Assembly: GCA_019009955.1 (NCBI GenBank) | Contig: CM032233.1 | Location: 98,812,501 to 98,876,500 of the forward strand | DNA from: Riptortus pedestris | Lineage: Eukaryota > Arthropoda > Insecta > Hemiptera > Alydidae | Length of the DNA stretch: 64,000 nucleotides | Direction of reading: 5' to 3' | In this document: positions 50,010-61,205 of the stretch, piece after piece | How positions within the stretch are numbered: the stretch's first letter is position 1 | How the letters are laid out: each line of letters begins with the position of its first letter | The notes under the pieces: model-generated | The model's database searches: none | What the model saw: the letters and a program-made list of their open reading frames with translations, nothing else | What the model was told of the DNA's origin: nothing | Program-made: the position numbers and the translations under genes

Positions 50010-53000
50010 ATGGCGTCAGTGCATAGAGAAGATATACAAAAACAAATTCAACAAGACTGGGCTAATCGAGAATATATTGAAGTTATCACTGGTAGCATTA
50101 AGAAAATAACTGACTTCTTAAATTCATTTGGTAAGATCAGTCACTTTCAGATTATTTCTAAATTAATTTTCTCTGAAATATGAGATAACTTAAAGTTAAT
50201 TAAAATGAACTAAAATCCGGACTTAGTCTATGTTGTCCATAGCAATTCATTCTCTTTTTTTGAAGACATATGATTTAAATCTACTTATCAAATGAGTTTA
50301 ATACTAAAAGTTAGTAAGGAAGTAATCTAATAATAGGAATATGGCCCTTGTTATTTATAAATTGAATACACCATATTTATTTTTATATTTCATTAACTAA
50401 TGGACTTCATGAAGTGAATATTTTTATAGAGTGGCTTCAACCCATATTTCTTTTATGTGTAATAAAACTCTATTTAAGGGTTACTTCATATAAATTTCTA
50501 GGGGCATTCTATTTCTCATCAACACTTTCAGCATACATCACACTGTCATAGGTTCTATTAGAAAGAAGGATAATGTTCATAGAAACTAAGATAAATATTG
50601 AATTCCAGTAAAGTATTGTGCATTGTCAGGTGAACCATATCAAAATTTGTCAAGATGCGGGTCGACAATTTTTGCTGTGTAGTTTAATTGTAATTGCAAT
50701 TTGTTTTCCTGAGATGATAGATATGCCATTTTTAAAATTGTCCTTAAATCCCATATAAAGTGCCACCCGCTGTTGTTAGAATATATACATTTTTTTAATA
50801 ATTCAAAATCAAAATCTTGTATTTATGCCTCTAATAAAGCTTGTTTGATCAAAAATAAATGTTTATTTTGCTCCTCACTCGTTCCATGAAAAATATAATT
50901 TTATAATGGGGATAAATAGTGTCGTGTGTGCGTGTGCGTGTGTGTTATATATACATTCTAGGAGCTTTGGTAAACACCTTATTGAAGGACTTATTATTTT
51001 ATTACATAATTTAAAAGAAAAATATGAATTAGTTCCATTTAAAAGTGAGATATTAAACTGTCTATATCTTATAGACAGTATGGCAGTGTATGCTCATAAA
51101 GATTCAGAATTTTGGATTTCAATTGGTTCATTACATAAGGTTTATCAAAAGGTGATAGTACCTAAGGGATATAATCTGCTACTCAAGCGTAAGAAGAAAC
51201 CGCAGGTTAATTAAAATTAGTTGTTGTTTTTTTATAAAGATTTTTCTTTTTTTTGCATATAATGATTATTTTTAAGAATAAAAGTATCTTAAATTAATTT
51301 TAAGTTAATGTAAAATCTGGACATTCTCATATTCTTCATTAAATTGTTTGAATAATAACATTTTAAAACACAAAAATAATATAACAATTGAAAAGGAAAT
51401 ATATCTTTAAAAAAACAAACAGTTTTCATGTTTTTAAACTTTTTCTAATTTCCATTTGTCTCTTACAATATTTACCATGACGCCCCAACTTAAGAAGTCC
51501 CAATAATGTAAATATAAGTCCTACGTCCACTAACGATGAGTGAGATCGTATATCCCTGCTCTTCTTGAAACATTGATTCTCTTAGAAGGGACCAAGGACA
51601 TCGAAAATTGTAAGCTTGAAAAATATACTTACATTTCCCATTGATTGAGTATAGTCTGTAGCTGATACCCAACTATCCTACACATCATGTAATATAGTTT
51701 TTATTAATCTTATACTTGATTGTTGTTACCAAAATAAATGGCAATGTATGTGTTATTTTTCATGTCCCCTTTGTACTATTATAGCTGACTGGGAGCTATT
51801 ATCTACAGGTTACCACCCATTTCTAGCCATGTTGGGACTAAGGATTTTATCAAATGAGTTTTCCACTAAATAAATTCCTATTGCCCAGGTGGGAATCACA
51901 CCCACCACTCTAGTACCAGTTTAGATTAACAGACCCATGTATTATATTGTTCATCATATGACAATGTACAATATCTTAAATAACTGCACCATATAAATGC
52001 AAAGTTGTCGAAATTTTGTGAATAAGTAGAAGGGACATACATCATAAATAGAATACGTAACAACTTCTGACTATTCTGTAATCCAATTATCCTTGTGATA
52101 TTTAACTCTGAATTGGAAGTGAATTAGTACGAAATGGGTGTTATAATAATTGAAGAAATAATGCTATAATAATTTTTGACCATACCGTTGAATATATTGT
52201 AGTTGTGGTTACAATAAACAATAGTACATTTACAATAAATGGTGTAGAGGATAGAAGTGCTGAATGAATTATAAGATGAGTGTATTTTTGATGCTTAGAG
52301 TTTCAGACACCATTGGTATCCTTCTTCAGAGCTATATTGTTTCAGGGAGATACTATCTCACTGTGCGGTAGTCATATTTTAAAAAATGAATATATGTATA
52401 CAAGAGCTGTGTGACAACCCCATGATAGGAGTACTAAAGGTATTTGCCTCCAGCAACAGATTTAGTATTTAAAAATAGACTATGGATTAAAATAAAATAA
52501 GGATGAGACAATTAAGAAACCAGTATTTTGCCATTTTAATATTTTTGTTTTCTCTGTTGCAGACATGTCTTGTCGCTCTAGACTAGCTGTTCTCAATGAA
52601 AAATTAACTACTCTTGAGAGGAGAATTGAATATTTAGAAGCTAGAGTGAGTTTATTTATAGTGAATACTAATTGGCTTTATTCTAAGATTCATTCAAAAG
52701 TAGAGCATTTATTGAGCTTTTAATAATATTCTCATTTAAAAGAAGAATGTTTTCAGAAATTCCTTATTACAACTTTTATTTATTCTAGGTGTTTCCTATT
52801 TGTTTTAATATGCAGAAACCGATGCATATAAATTATTATTATAGGCTTTTTTGCATTATAAGTTTTGTTCCTTAAAAACCTTTAGTCATATGAACATAGA
52901 AGTCACACAACATACTTTACATGCCTATATTCATAGGCAGCACAAGACTGTAGACTTTGTTAAAATTCAAGATGAATTTTAAAAATAACTATAATAAAAC

Positions 53001-56000
53001 ATAACTCCAGTCACAAATACACATTCCATGAATTTGCTGATTGATTAAAAATATGAATAACAAAGATCAGACTTTATAGGATTGAACTGCTTTGTTATAA
53101 CAACTCACAGCCAAATCAAGCATAGAATGTGATCGTCCTAAAGTAATAAAAAAAACATGAGAGTTCATTATCTGTGGCATCCCCCCCCCTAATACTTAAA
53201 CATAACTTAAAATAGAGTTTTTTATTTATGTTTATATTTCAGGGAACTTAAATTTTAATATATATTTAGGACCATCTCAATTTTTTTAAAAGAATTCTAT
53301 TTTGAAATAAATAAAAATGTCCGTCATACAGGGGCTGCAGATTACTGATGTGCGGGCATGACTTACTATTGATTTCATCTCACCATTATTACTATATTTG
53401 GTACTTGTGTATTATATCCACCACATTATAGTTCCACTAGTTCCACGCTAGAGTGCGCTACTGTTTTAAGTAGTACGATTCATTGCCCGCAAGGGAGGTT
53501 ATACTTACCTTATAACCTTCTACGGAATTATAATGATAAATAAAAGAAAACACAATTTTTAAAAATAAAACATTTTATTCACATTTAGGTGGGAAATGTG
53601 TGGAAATACAATTTAAAATGGACTTATTGGAAATTTTGAGTTGTTTTTTGCAAAAATTGACAGATGTCAATTCTTCGCACCAGCAGTAATTGAACTTCAA
53701 TGCATTACAAAATGGAATTTTACTTCCTCCGAACCAAGTGCCAATCCGAACACCGACTTGCTCACCACACTTTCTTACCACTTCCAAAAAACACTTTTTT
53801 TTTCCACTATAAAATTTCATACAATGTGATTTAGAACACTTTCTTCTGATAGCCAAAATATTCCTCTCCTGTAAATATTTAACAGCGTCTTCTTCAGTCG
53901 TTGGCAAATCCCAAAGAGGCATTTTCAAAGGACTAAGAAACACTAAACAGCAAACCAAGTAAACAGCAAACGCAACTATGACAAAAGATAACCTCATTAG
54001 CCTGGGAGAGCTAGCGTCGCACTTCAGTAGCGCATTCTAGCGTGGAACTAGTGGAACTAAAATGTTGTGGATATAATACACAAGTACCCTATATTTTTAA
54101 GTAAAAATCCAATGAGTACAAGTGGGGGTTAATTGAACCCCCTTTGAATACTGAAAACAAGAATGTATTAAAAACTCACTTAATTTTTGAGATACGAAAA
54201 AAAATTATGCAACAACAATTGTAGAGAATCAGTAGTTTAACAAGATTGGTTCTATTACAGTTAATATTCATGATAGAGCAAATACGTATATAACAACATT
54301 TATAGGCAATTACATTTTCAATTAGATTTGTTCTACACAATTTTTCAATCTGAAGTATTATAAAGGAGATTTTTCAAATTTTCGAAATTTCTCCCCTCTA
54401 ACCCCCCCCCCAATACAATTACAGCTTTTACACAAACTTGATCTTTTATTTTATATAAATTGCTTATATATCGAGTTTGGTAATGTACAACCAAAATTTT
54501 AACCACTAGACTGGTAACAGGGTCTTAAAATAAGTTTGTAGCGTTTATCAATATTTTAATTTAATCCCCTCTATGTTTATAAAATCGTGTTCATGTGGTC
54601 AGTAATGTTTACATTTTGTAAAATAGGATTAGTTATGGTGATTTTATCCATCAGTTCCAACCGAGATTCCTTATCTTTCAGTGGTATGCTTGATCAAAAT
54701 GGAAGAGAATAAAATTCATTTTTGTCATTTAATGATTTTTAATTTACGAAAACGAAAATACAAAATTTGCAGTGTATATGGTGATGATGCCTTTGGAGAA
54801 AGTATCGCCCGTAAGTAGTTTGCTCGGTTCAGAAACAGAAATTTTGACTTGGAAGATACAAGGCGCTCGGGTCATCCCTCAACTGTTGATGATAACCAAA
54901 TTCAAGCATTGGTCACAGACAACCCTCACTCTACGAAACGGGATATCACAGAAACGCTTAACATATCTCATACAAGTGTCTCAAATCATTTGGGGGCTAT
55001 GGGATATGTTTCTCTATGTGATATATGGGTTCCTAACAATTTGACGGAAAAGAATTTATTGGACCCCATTTCCATTAGCGATTTCCTCCTGAAACGCAAT
55101 GTTAATGATCCACTTTTAAAGAGGTTGATAACTGGGTATGAAAAGTGGGTCCCGCAAAATAATATTGTGAAGAAAAAATCCTCGAGAAAATGAAGTGACT
55201 TGCCATTAACGATTCCAAGAGCAAAATTACATCCAAAAAAGGTTATCCTGTGAATTTGATGGGATTGGAATAAAGATGTCCTTTATTTTGAACTCCTCCT
55301 GCCCAACCAGGCCATTAATTCTGCAGTATACTGTGCGCAGATTGAACAATTAAAGGCAGTGGTTTCACAAAGGGTCCACGAGAGACTAATCGTAAAGGCA
55401 TAATTTTTCATCACGATAACGCCCGTTCTCACTTTGTAGACCCGGCAGAAATTATTGGAGTTCAGCTGGGATGCGATCCCCCACACACCCTATTCACCTA
55501 GACCTTGCCCCAACAAATTTTTACTTATTTCGGGATCTTCAAAACTCTCTTAGTGGGAAACACTTTCATTCGCTCGAGGACTGTAAAATGCACATAACGG
55601 CCTCATTGCACAAAAATCTGAAAAGTTCTGGGAGGATGAAATTAAAAAATTATCTGAAAGATGGCAAAATAGATCATAATAATTGATTAAAAATATTTCA
55701 GGAATCTGAAGTTTTTATTAAAATCACCAGTAAAAAACACTGTGAACTTACTTTACAACCCAATATGTATAAAGTTTTGAACGGACCTCATTTTAGTCAT
55801 CTGGATAGGATGTATGGACATTTGAGGAAATTTTTTTAGAAAATCTCGCGTCATGAGTACAACCTCCATGGTTGGTATCCTCTAAGGGATTTTGCTTTTA
55901 AAAAAGTCATATTATTTCGCATATGAAACTTTAATACAATAGTAAATGAAATAAATTGTAATAACACTTGCTATTAATAAGTTTTACTCAAAACTATTTA

Positions 56001-56602
56001 AATATCATAAATAAAATTTAATATTTCACTAATATTGATAACCCCAATGTTCTAATGACATAATCCATATTAGTTCGTGTAAATAAGCAACATCTCTGTT
56101 TGTCTGAAGTTTTATTTACATTCAGGCATTTTTCAGAGTTGAGAGGCTCTTTCAGAGGGATCTGTCTGATCCTGAAGTGTTAAGGCTTTCCAATCGTCAG
56201 CTTATTTTGTTTATTTCTCTACAAAATTAGTACAAAGGAGGAATTTTTATGCAAATTACATAGTGTAATTTATGCCTAAAGCTAAACAGGAATACCTAGT
56301 ACAATATAAACCTAAGAGGATCAATTTATAATCTGAAAAAGTAAGAGGAACAGAAGACTGAATGCCCCTCAGATTTGAGCTGGTGTCAATATTATCACCA
56401 GGAAATTCACTAATTTGGGTGGCGAGATATTTTACAAATTTCAGAAGGATTTTTCTAACAATTGAGGTAGTCCTGAAATTTCCATGTCAGTGTTATATTA
56501 AGAATACAACAAAAAACAAAATTGTTATTTACAAGGAACGTCATAATAACATATTAACAATATTTTCTGTTTCAGGTTACGAAAGGTGAAACACTGACTT
56601 AA
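50010..56602 (+). CDS. BRK1: BRK1/HSPC300, subunit of the SCAR/WAVE complex
   Basis: Exons are 50,010-50,130; 52,563-52,645; 56,576-56,602, with GT..AG introns and phases 1 and 0, giving 76 residues against 75 in human BRK1. The product is the smallest subunit of the WAVE regulatory complex. It forms part of the helical bundle with Abi and WAVE and supports Rac-driven Arp2/3 actin assembly in the cytoplasm. Visible landmarks are [20 protein letters not shown] (exon 1), a heptad-type helix [20 protein letters not shown] into IEYLEAR (exon 2), and the conserved tail VTKGETLT encoded by a 27-nt last exon. The start codon agrees with the family length. AATAAA is at 56,670. Introns of 2.4 and 3.9 kb hold an unassigned exon, a TIR element with its own ORF, and a mariner copy. 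Identity is near certain from the sequence. Confidence 0.96.
50962..51214 (+). CDS. Unassigned terminal-exon-like open frame inside BRK1 intron 1
   Basis: A splice-acceptor-like TTCTAG at 50,956-50,961 opens a frame (phase 2) that runs 83 codons to TAA. AATAAA follows near 51,279. The peptide is balanced and protein-like ([34 protein letters not shown]) and ends in a basic LLKRKKKP tail. Joining it to BRK1 exon 1 would put it out of frame with an early stop, so it is not a BRK1 isoform. No upstream partner exon was found. It is either the end of a nested gene or a relic of a duplicated one. Family not recognised. Confidence 0.4.
51787..51945 (-). repeat. SINE copy in BRK1 intron 1
   Basis: On the - strand it has GAGTGGTGGGTGTGATTCCC, TTTAGTGGAAAACTCATTTG, ACATGGCTAGAAATGGGTGG and TAACCTGTAGATAATAG, following the 6,485 copy without its A-box part. 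Confidence 0.65.
53318..53342 (+). repeat. Block B fragment
   Basis: CCGTCATACAGGGGCTGCAG, truncated, shortly before the TIR element. Confidence 0.4.
53400..54088. mobile_element. 689-bp TIR element with 8-bp target duplication, carrying an ORF
   Basis: The ends form 64-bp terminal inverted repeats (GGTACTTGTGTATTATATCC ... TGCGCTACTG) with 3 mismatches: 53,400-53,463 against 54,025-54,088. Both ends are flanked by the identical octamer CTATATTT (53,392-53,399 and 54,089-54,096), an exact 8-bp target-site duplication. Eight-base duplications are known for hAT, P and Merlin transposons; the GG start does not decide which. No transposase is encoded, so it is non-autonomous. The interior is almost filled by one intact - strand ORF (53,575-53,997). 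It lies in BRK1 intron 2, antisense to BRK1. Confidence 0.85.
53575..53997 (-). CDS. Secreted cysteine-rich protein, 140 residues, inside a TIR element
   Basis: A single-exon frame from ATG at 53,997 to TAA, with AATAAA overlapping the stop. The N-terminus is a strong signal sequence ([20 protein letters not shown]). The rest has ten cysteines, spaced roughly C-4-C-9-C-7-C-19-C-7-C-1-C-8-C-12-C-9-C, and basic and aromatic clusters ([20 protein letters not shown]). An even cysteine count after a signal peptide suggests a disulfide-stabilised extracellular protein. I do not recognise the family and assign no activity. The ORF lies wholly between the terminal repeats, 27 nt from the right repeat and about 110 nt from the left one. 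It may be a captured host gene or a resident gene of the element. Expression is unproven. Confidence 0.6.
   Translation of the reverse strand: MRLSFVIVAFAVYLVCCLVFLSPLKMPLWDLPTTEEDAVKYLQERNILAIRRKCSKSHCMKFYSGKKKCFLEVVRKCGEQVGVRIGTWFGGSKIPFCNALKFNYCWCEELTSVNFCKKQLKISNKSILNCISTHFPPKCE
54110..54530 (+). repeat. Composite repeat, block C copy
   Basis: AGTACAAGTGGGGGTTAATTG, then TTTTTCAATCTGAAG, CCCCTCTAACCCCCCCC and GAGTTTGGTAATGTACAACC, in block C order. It sits just outside the TIR element. Confidence 0.55.
54699..55690 (+). pseudogene. Mariner transposase pseudogene in BRK1 intron 2
   Basis: Pieces in order: an N-terminal HTH region from ATG 54,699 ([14 protein letters not shown]), then TAG where mariners have W. 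Next come [20 protein letters not shown], a second HTH ([20 protein letters not shown]), a WWDWN-like first catalytic site, [12 protein letters not shown] (second aspartate) and [20 protein letters not shown]. The last motif normally reads SPDLAPSDYHLF; asparagine stands where the third catalytic aspartate belongs. Several frameshifts and one nonsense codon make it dead. Confidence 0.85.
55770..55895 (-). repeat. Inverted block H
   Basis: TTTTGAACGGACCTCATTTT, GGATAGGATGTATGGACATTT, CGTCATGAGTACAACCTCC and a decayed palindrome (CTCTAAGGGATTTTGCTTTTA). Confidence 0.6.
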
Positions 56603-57260
56603 TGAGATAAATGAAATTTAGATATATATAAAATCGAAAAAGAACATACCAAACACCAAAATGTATATAAATAAAGTTAAAGAAAGGATGTTGAACTAAC
56701 AATGTTTATTGCTCATGTAAGATATTCACAAAATATATAGGGCATTTTATACAATGTTAAAATAAACAATTAAGGTTTTGTCTGTGAAGCTATTTATTTT
56801 ATTTACCTAATTATTTTGGATTTCATTGGATCTGTACTGCAACTGAGCTAAAAAAAAGTCATTTTTAAAACTTGGTTTAGTTATTGAATAGTGTAAGAAA
56901 TGTCTAAAGTAAATTAAAAGATCTTGAGAGAGAGAGAGCAGGTGAGTGAGGCAGTGCATTGAGTATGAATATGTATTGTATAAGCGAGTGACATTGAATG
57001 AGTGAGCCCAGAGTAGGTGAAAGTAAGAGAGTGCAAGTGAGAGACTGTGTGTGTAAGAAAGAGTGAGAGACTGCAGGAGAGAAAGAGTGAGTGAAGAGAG
57101 TCAGAGTGTACCATATATGGTTGAATAAGAGTAATGAGAGTGAGTGTAAGGGAGTTCTTGTGAAAGGATGTAATGGCGACTAAGACTTCTAAGTTCTTTG
57201 TTAAAATGCTTTTTCTTGTAAATACGTATTGTTACAGCAAAGATTATTTTAATGACCAAT
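56603..57260. other. Intergenic, GAGTGAGA-rich, no gene
   Basis: A degenerate purine-rich stretch (GAGAGAGTGAGAGACTGC types) at about 56,925-57,160. No ORF of note. Confidence 0.5.
56670..56675 (+). terminator. BRK1 polyadenylation signal
   Basis: AATAAA 68 nt after the BRK1 stop codon. Confidence 0.6.
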
Positions 57261-57269
57261 TAATTTGTA

Positions 57270-57570
57270 ATTTGTCTGTCACTACCCTAGCAGTCGTAAT
57301 TTTTGTTTGAGCATTACCAAACTCAGTATTCAAAGTGTTTCATATAAAACTAAAGATGAAGTTGGTTTATGGCTGAAATTGAACAAGGAGGAGGAGTTAT
57401 CAAAAATTCAAAATATCTCTGTTATGAATTAAATAGATTGAAGATTCAATATAACTAATCTTATGGTAAATTTAACTGTCTACAATTATACTCTACATCT
57501 TTTTGTTAACTAAAATATAAAATGAGACATTTGTAGTTTTTTTAGTTTGCAGCCATAGTAAACCCCCACT
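57270..57570 (-). repeat. Inverted block C
   Basis: CTAGCAGTCGTAATTTTTGT, ATAAAACTAAAGATGAAG and GTAAACCCCCACTCATGC in the usual inverted order. Its end forms the left arm of the palindrome at 57,558. Confidence 0.65.
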
Positions 57571-57649
57571 CATGCTAATCTAAAATTAATATTAAGCCAA
57601 TATATATATTGGCTTAATATTAATTTTAGATTAGCATGAGTGGGGGTTT

Positions 57650-57651
<2 letters not shown>
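57558..57651. repeat. 94-bp perfect palindrome
   Basis: Two 47-bp arms meet at 57,604/57,605 with no spacer (centre CCAATATATATATTGG). The arms start GTAAACCCCCACTCATGC and end with its exact complement. Outer bases do not continue the symmetry. A 72-bp (TA)n tract follows immediately. Confidence 0.95.

Positions 57652-57724
<73 letters not shown>
57651..57724. repeat. (TA)n microsatellite
   Basis: About 35 TA units between the palindrome and the ACAGGGTGT transposon end. Confidence 0.95.
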
Positions 57725-57726
<2 letters not shown>

Positions 57727-58693
57727 GGTGTCCCCAAACCAAACGGCCAAACTTCAGGGATCGATAGAGGATCGAAAAACTAAGAAAGAAGTCCTCTGGC
57801 ATATGCCTTGTTTTCACAAAAAACTGAAAATAGTTGTGCAAAAAGTGATTTTTTTTAATAATGTATTTAAATTACTACAAACCTTTGGCTTTTTGAGTAA
57901 GCTTATTTTTTTAATTTACGAGGAGTAAATTTAGAAAACATGAATATTCTCACGCTTTCCTTATCAATAAAACGTCTAGGTTGAGTGTTTAAACTTAAAA
58001 AGAAAGGATTAAAATGTTTACTATCATTTTAATCCTTTTTGGGGGGAATCCAGCCTCGCATTATCACATTAGTGGTGTTGCTAGTACTGTTCAGTGAAGT
58101 CAACAAATATGGCTAGATTTACCAACGCTGAATACGCGGACATAGTCTACGTCTACGGATTCTTTTACACGTGCGGGCATATTCAATCAAAGAAACTACC
58201 ACCTTTGGGCACATGAAAATCCCCGCGCTGTTAGAGAATTTCACTACCAGCATGAGTTTTCTGTAAACGTGTGGGTCGGTCTTTGTTATAATCGCATAGT
58301 AGGTCCCGTATTTTTACCTGCTCGACTTCACGCTGAAAGTTATCATCTATTCCTGGAGAATGACTTACGGGTACTTTTGGAAGATATCCCTTTGGAAACA
58401 AGGCTTGAAAGCTGGTTTCAACTCGATGGTTGTCCTGCACATTACGGAAGGGCCGTACGAGACTGGTTGGACATCAACTACCCAGGTCGCTGGATAGGAC
58501 GAGGTGGGCCGGTGCCTTGGCCTCCCCGGTCTCCGGACCTCACGCCACTAGATTTCTTCGTGTGGGGATACGTGAAAGAAAATGTCAATCGAGAGCCCGT
58601 CCGCACAAGGGATGACCTCATCGAGCGCATCAGTGGTTTGCAACCAGCTCACCGCAGAACAATGTTTAGATGCAGTGCGATCTGTGACTACTT
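57722..58693 (+). mobile_element. Internally deleted DUF4817/DDE transposon, right end lost
   Basis: The left terminus is ACAGGGTGTCCCC next to (TA)n. At 58,109 an ATG starts MARFTNAEYADIVYVYGFF, the N-terminal HTH (DUF4817) signature. After about 20 residues this jumps, with a frame change, to FNQRNYHLWAHENPRAVR near 58,170, so most of the HTH and the first catalytic aspartate are deleted. A clean frame follows: FSVNVWVGL, WFQLDGCPAHY (second aspartate), WPPRSPDLTPLDFFVWGY (third acidic site). A later frameshift leads to NQLTAEQCLDAVRSVTT, where the element stops against a G6PD pseudo-exon. Tc1/mariner-like superfamily, not functional. Confidence 0.8.
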
Positions 58694-58856
58694 ATACATA
58701 GGGTATAGGTTGTATTTTTTCATTTTAAATGTGATGCAGTAATGGTGTAAAGATGCGCCAAGCTTCTGCAAGTTCATCAGTACGCACAAAGTGCATCTGA
58801 GATCCATAAAAAACATCAAGTATTAGCCGTTCATATGCAACTGGGAGCTTTATATC
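58694..58856 (-). pseudogene. Glucose-6-phosphate dehydrogenase pseudo-exon, cut by a transposon
   Basis: On the - strand, after a good acceptor (TTTTTAG at about 58,863-58,857), the frame reads [20 protein letters not shown] then [20 protein letters not shown]. This is almost identical to the C-terminal part of animal G6PD (NADPH-producing first enzyme of the pentose phosphate pathway). The next residues should read about IELEKPKPIPYIYG. Here they are I-stop-N-EKIQPIPYV-stop: a TAA where E is expected and another at the Y position. Homology then ends at the truncated transposon. Neighbouring G6PD exons were not found. Since an intron boundary is kept, it derives from a genomic duplicate and not a retrocopy. 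Confidence 0.82.
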
Positions 58857-58924
58857 CTAAAAAGAGAGAAACTTTTTATTAATTATTATGGTCCTTTTAA
58901 GGCTTATGTGAATTTATTAAAATT

Positions 58925-59050
58925 GTAGGAAATTCATTAAATAAGATCCTAAAATCCTACCCTGGCTAGAAAAGGGTGGTAACCTGTAGATAACATGTCC
59001 CAATTAGCCTAAGTTGCAAAAAGTGGGCGTTAATAAATAATAATAATAAA
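58925..59050 (+). repeat. SINE tail copy
   Basis: CTACCCTGGCTAGAAAAGGG, GGTAACCTGTAGATAACATG and GTGGGCGTTAATAAATAATA; the tRNA-like head is missing. Confidence 0.75.
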
Positions 59051-59850
59051 AGTGTACCATAAATATTCAATGGTACCAAGACCCAGTCGAACTAAGACAT
59101 AGCTTTAATTCGTAACTTCACAAATTTCGGTTGGGTGCCAGAAAAATAAAAACATTTCTTTTTGCTATGTGACATTTTTTATCATTTCACAAATTAATTC
59201 TTAATACAATTTCTCCAATAGAATTTGCTTTCCACTATAGGAGGTGATAATTATATTCACAAACAGTAAATTACATAAAAAGAACATCTCAGAGAAGCAA
59301 ACAGAAACTGGCATTTGAGAGGAAAAAGGGCCAGTTACCAAGTATATATCTAGTGGGATTAGAATAGGGTGACCCATAATTGGAGACTGAACAATTGCAG
59401 TTGCTGAAATAGTAATTTTCACTTTTCGTAACCTGTAATGAACAGCTTTAAAAAATGGCTTATCTTCATTTCATTTGATCCACAAATTGCAGAGAGTAAT
59501 ATGTTGGGCCAAGTGAATTTCCTTGAGTTGAAGAAAAATAAATCAAAGTTTTTCCATTTACTCAAGTTGTTTAAAATGCTTTTCAATGTATGTATGATTT
59601 ACATTCAGCTTTTATCCTGTTCTGGAATGACATGCTGATAATCTCATATCTATTTCTCCCTAATTATTAAGAAGCTTGACAAGGAATGAAATTTGTTGGT
59701 CGTGAGAGTCAGTTGCCCTAAGTGAAAATCGTTTGGATAGAATTGGGGGGGGGGGGGGTTATCCAATGCTAAAAATACGATTAGCTTGGCTAATATTGGA
59801 TTTAGAGAAAAATGTACAGAACAAAAATTGAAGCAAATTATGTCGTAAAA
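59051..59850. other. No gene assigned
   Basis: A 73-codon - strand frame after a CATTACAG acceptor-like site (59,431) has no recognisable family and no partner exon. An N-rich AT-rich stretch follows, ending in a G run near 59,745-59,758. Confidence 0.4.
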
Positions 59851-59854
59851 TAAA

Positions 59855-60900
<1,046 letters not shown>

Positions 60901-61054
60901 TATCAACCCGTCCTACTCATGAGATTTTTCCTTTTCAGTAATTATGTCACCACACTGCATATGCCAACTTAAATTTGATATTGTGTTTACATAAGCCTGT
61001 TAGAGAAATAGAAAATAGAGTTTTAGTTGAGTCATCAGCGTACCATCCCAGTAG

Positions 61055-61205
61055 GTAGGAAATCTGTTTAATTCATTCAGTACTTGTGTGATGGGCTTTT
61101 TTTCATCTCTTTGGTAAGATGGGTGGATATTTCAAGAAATCTTTCGCGAATCGCCTCATGAGTACTACCTCAAAGCTGGTTTCCCTTAGGGGAAATCTCA
61201 TAAAA
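61055..61205 (-). repeat. Inverted B and inverted H, degraded
   Basis: GGAAATCTGTTTAATTCATTC (B) joins GGTAAGATGGGTGGATATTTC and CATGAGTACTACCTCAAAGC (H) with no block C or microsatellite between them. Confidence 0.55.

Noticed and set aside
59201..59434. - strand CAG/GTTACGAAAAGTGAAA resembling the last BRK1 exon (CAG/GTTACGAAAGGTGAAA)
   Set aside because: Similarity covers only about 19 bases and then diverges without the TLT-stop ending. It is most likely chance, so no BRK1 duplicate is called.
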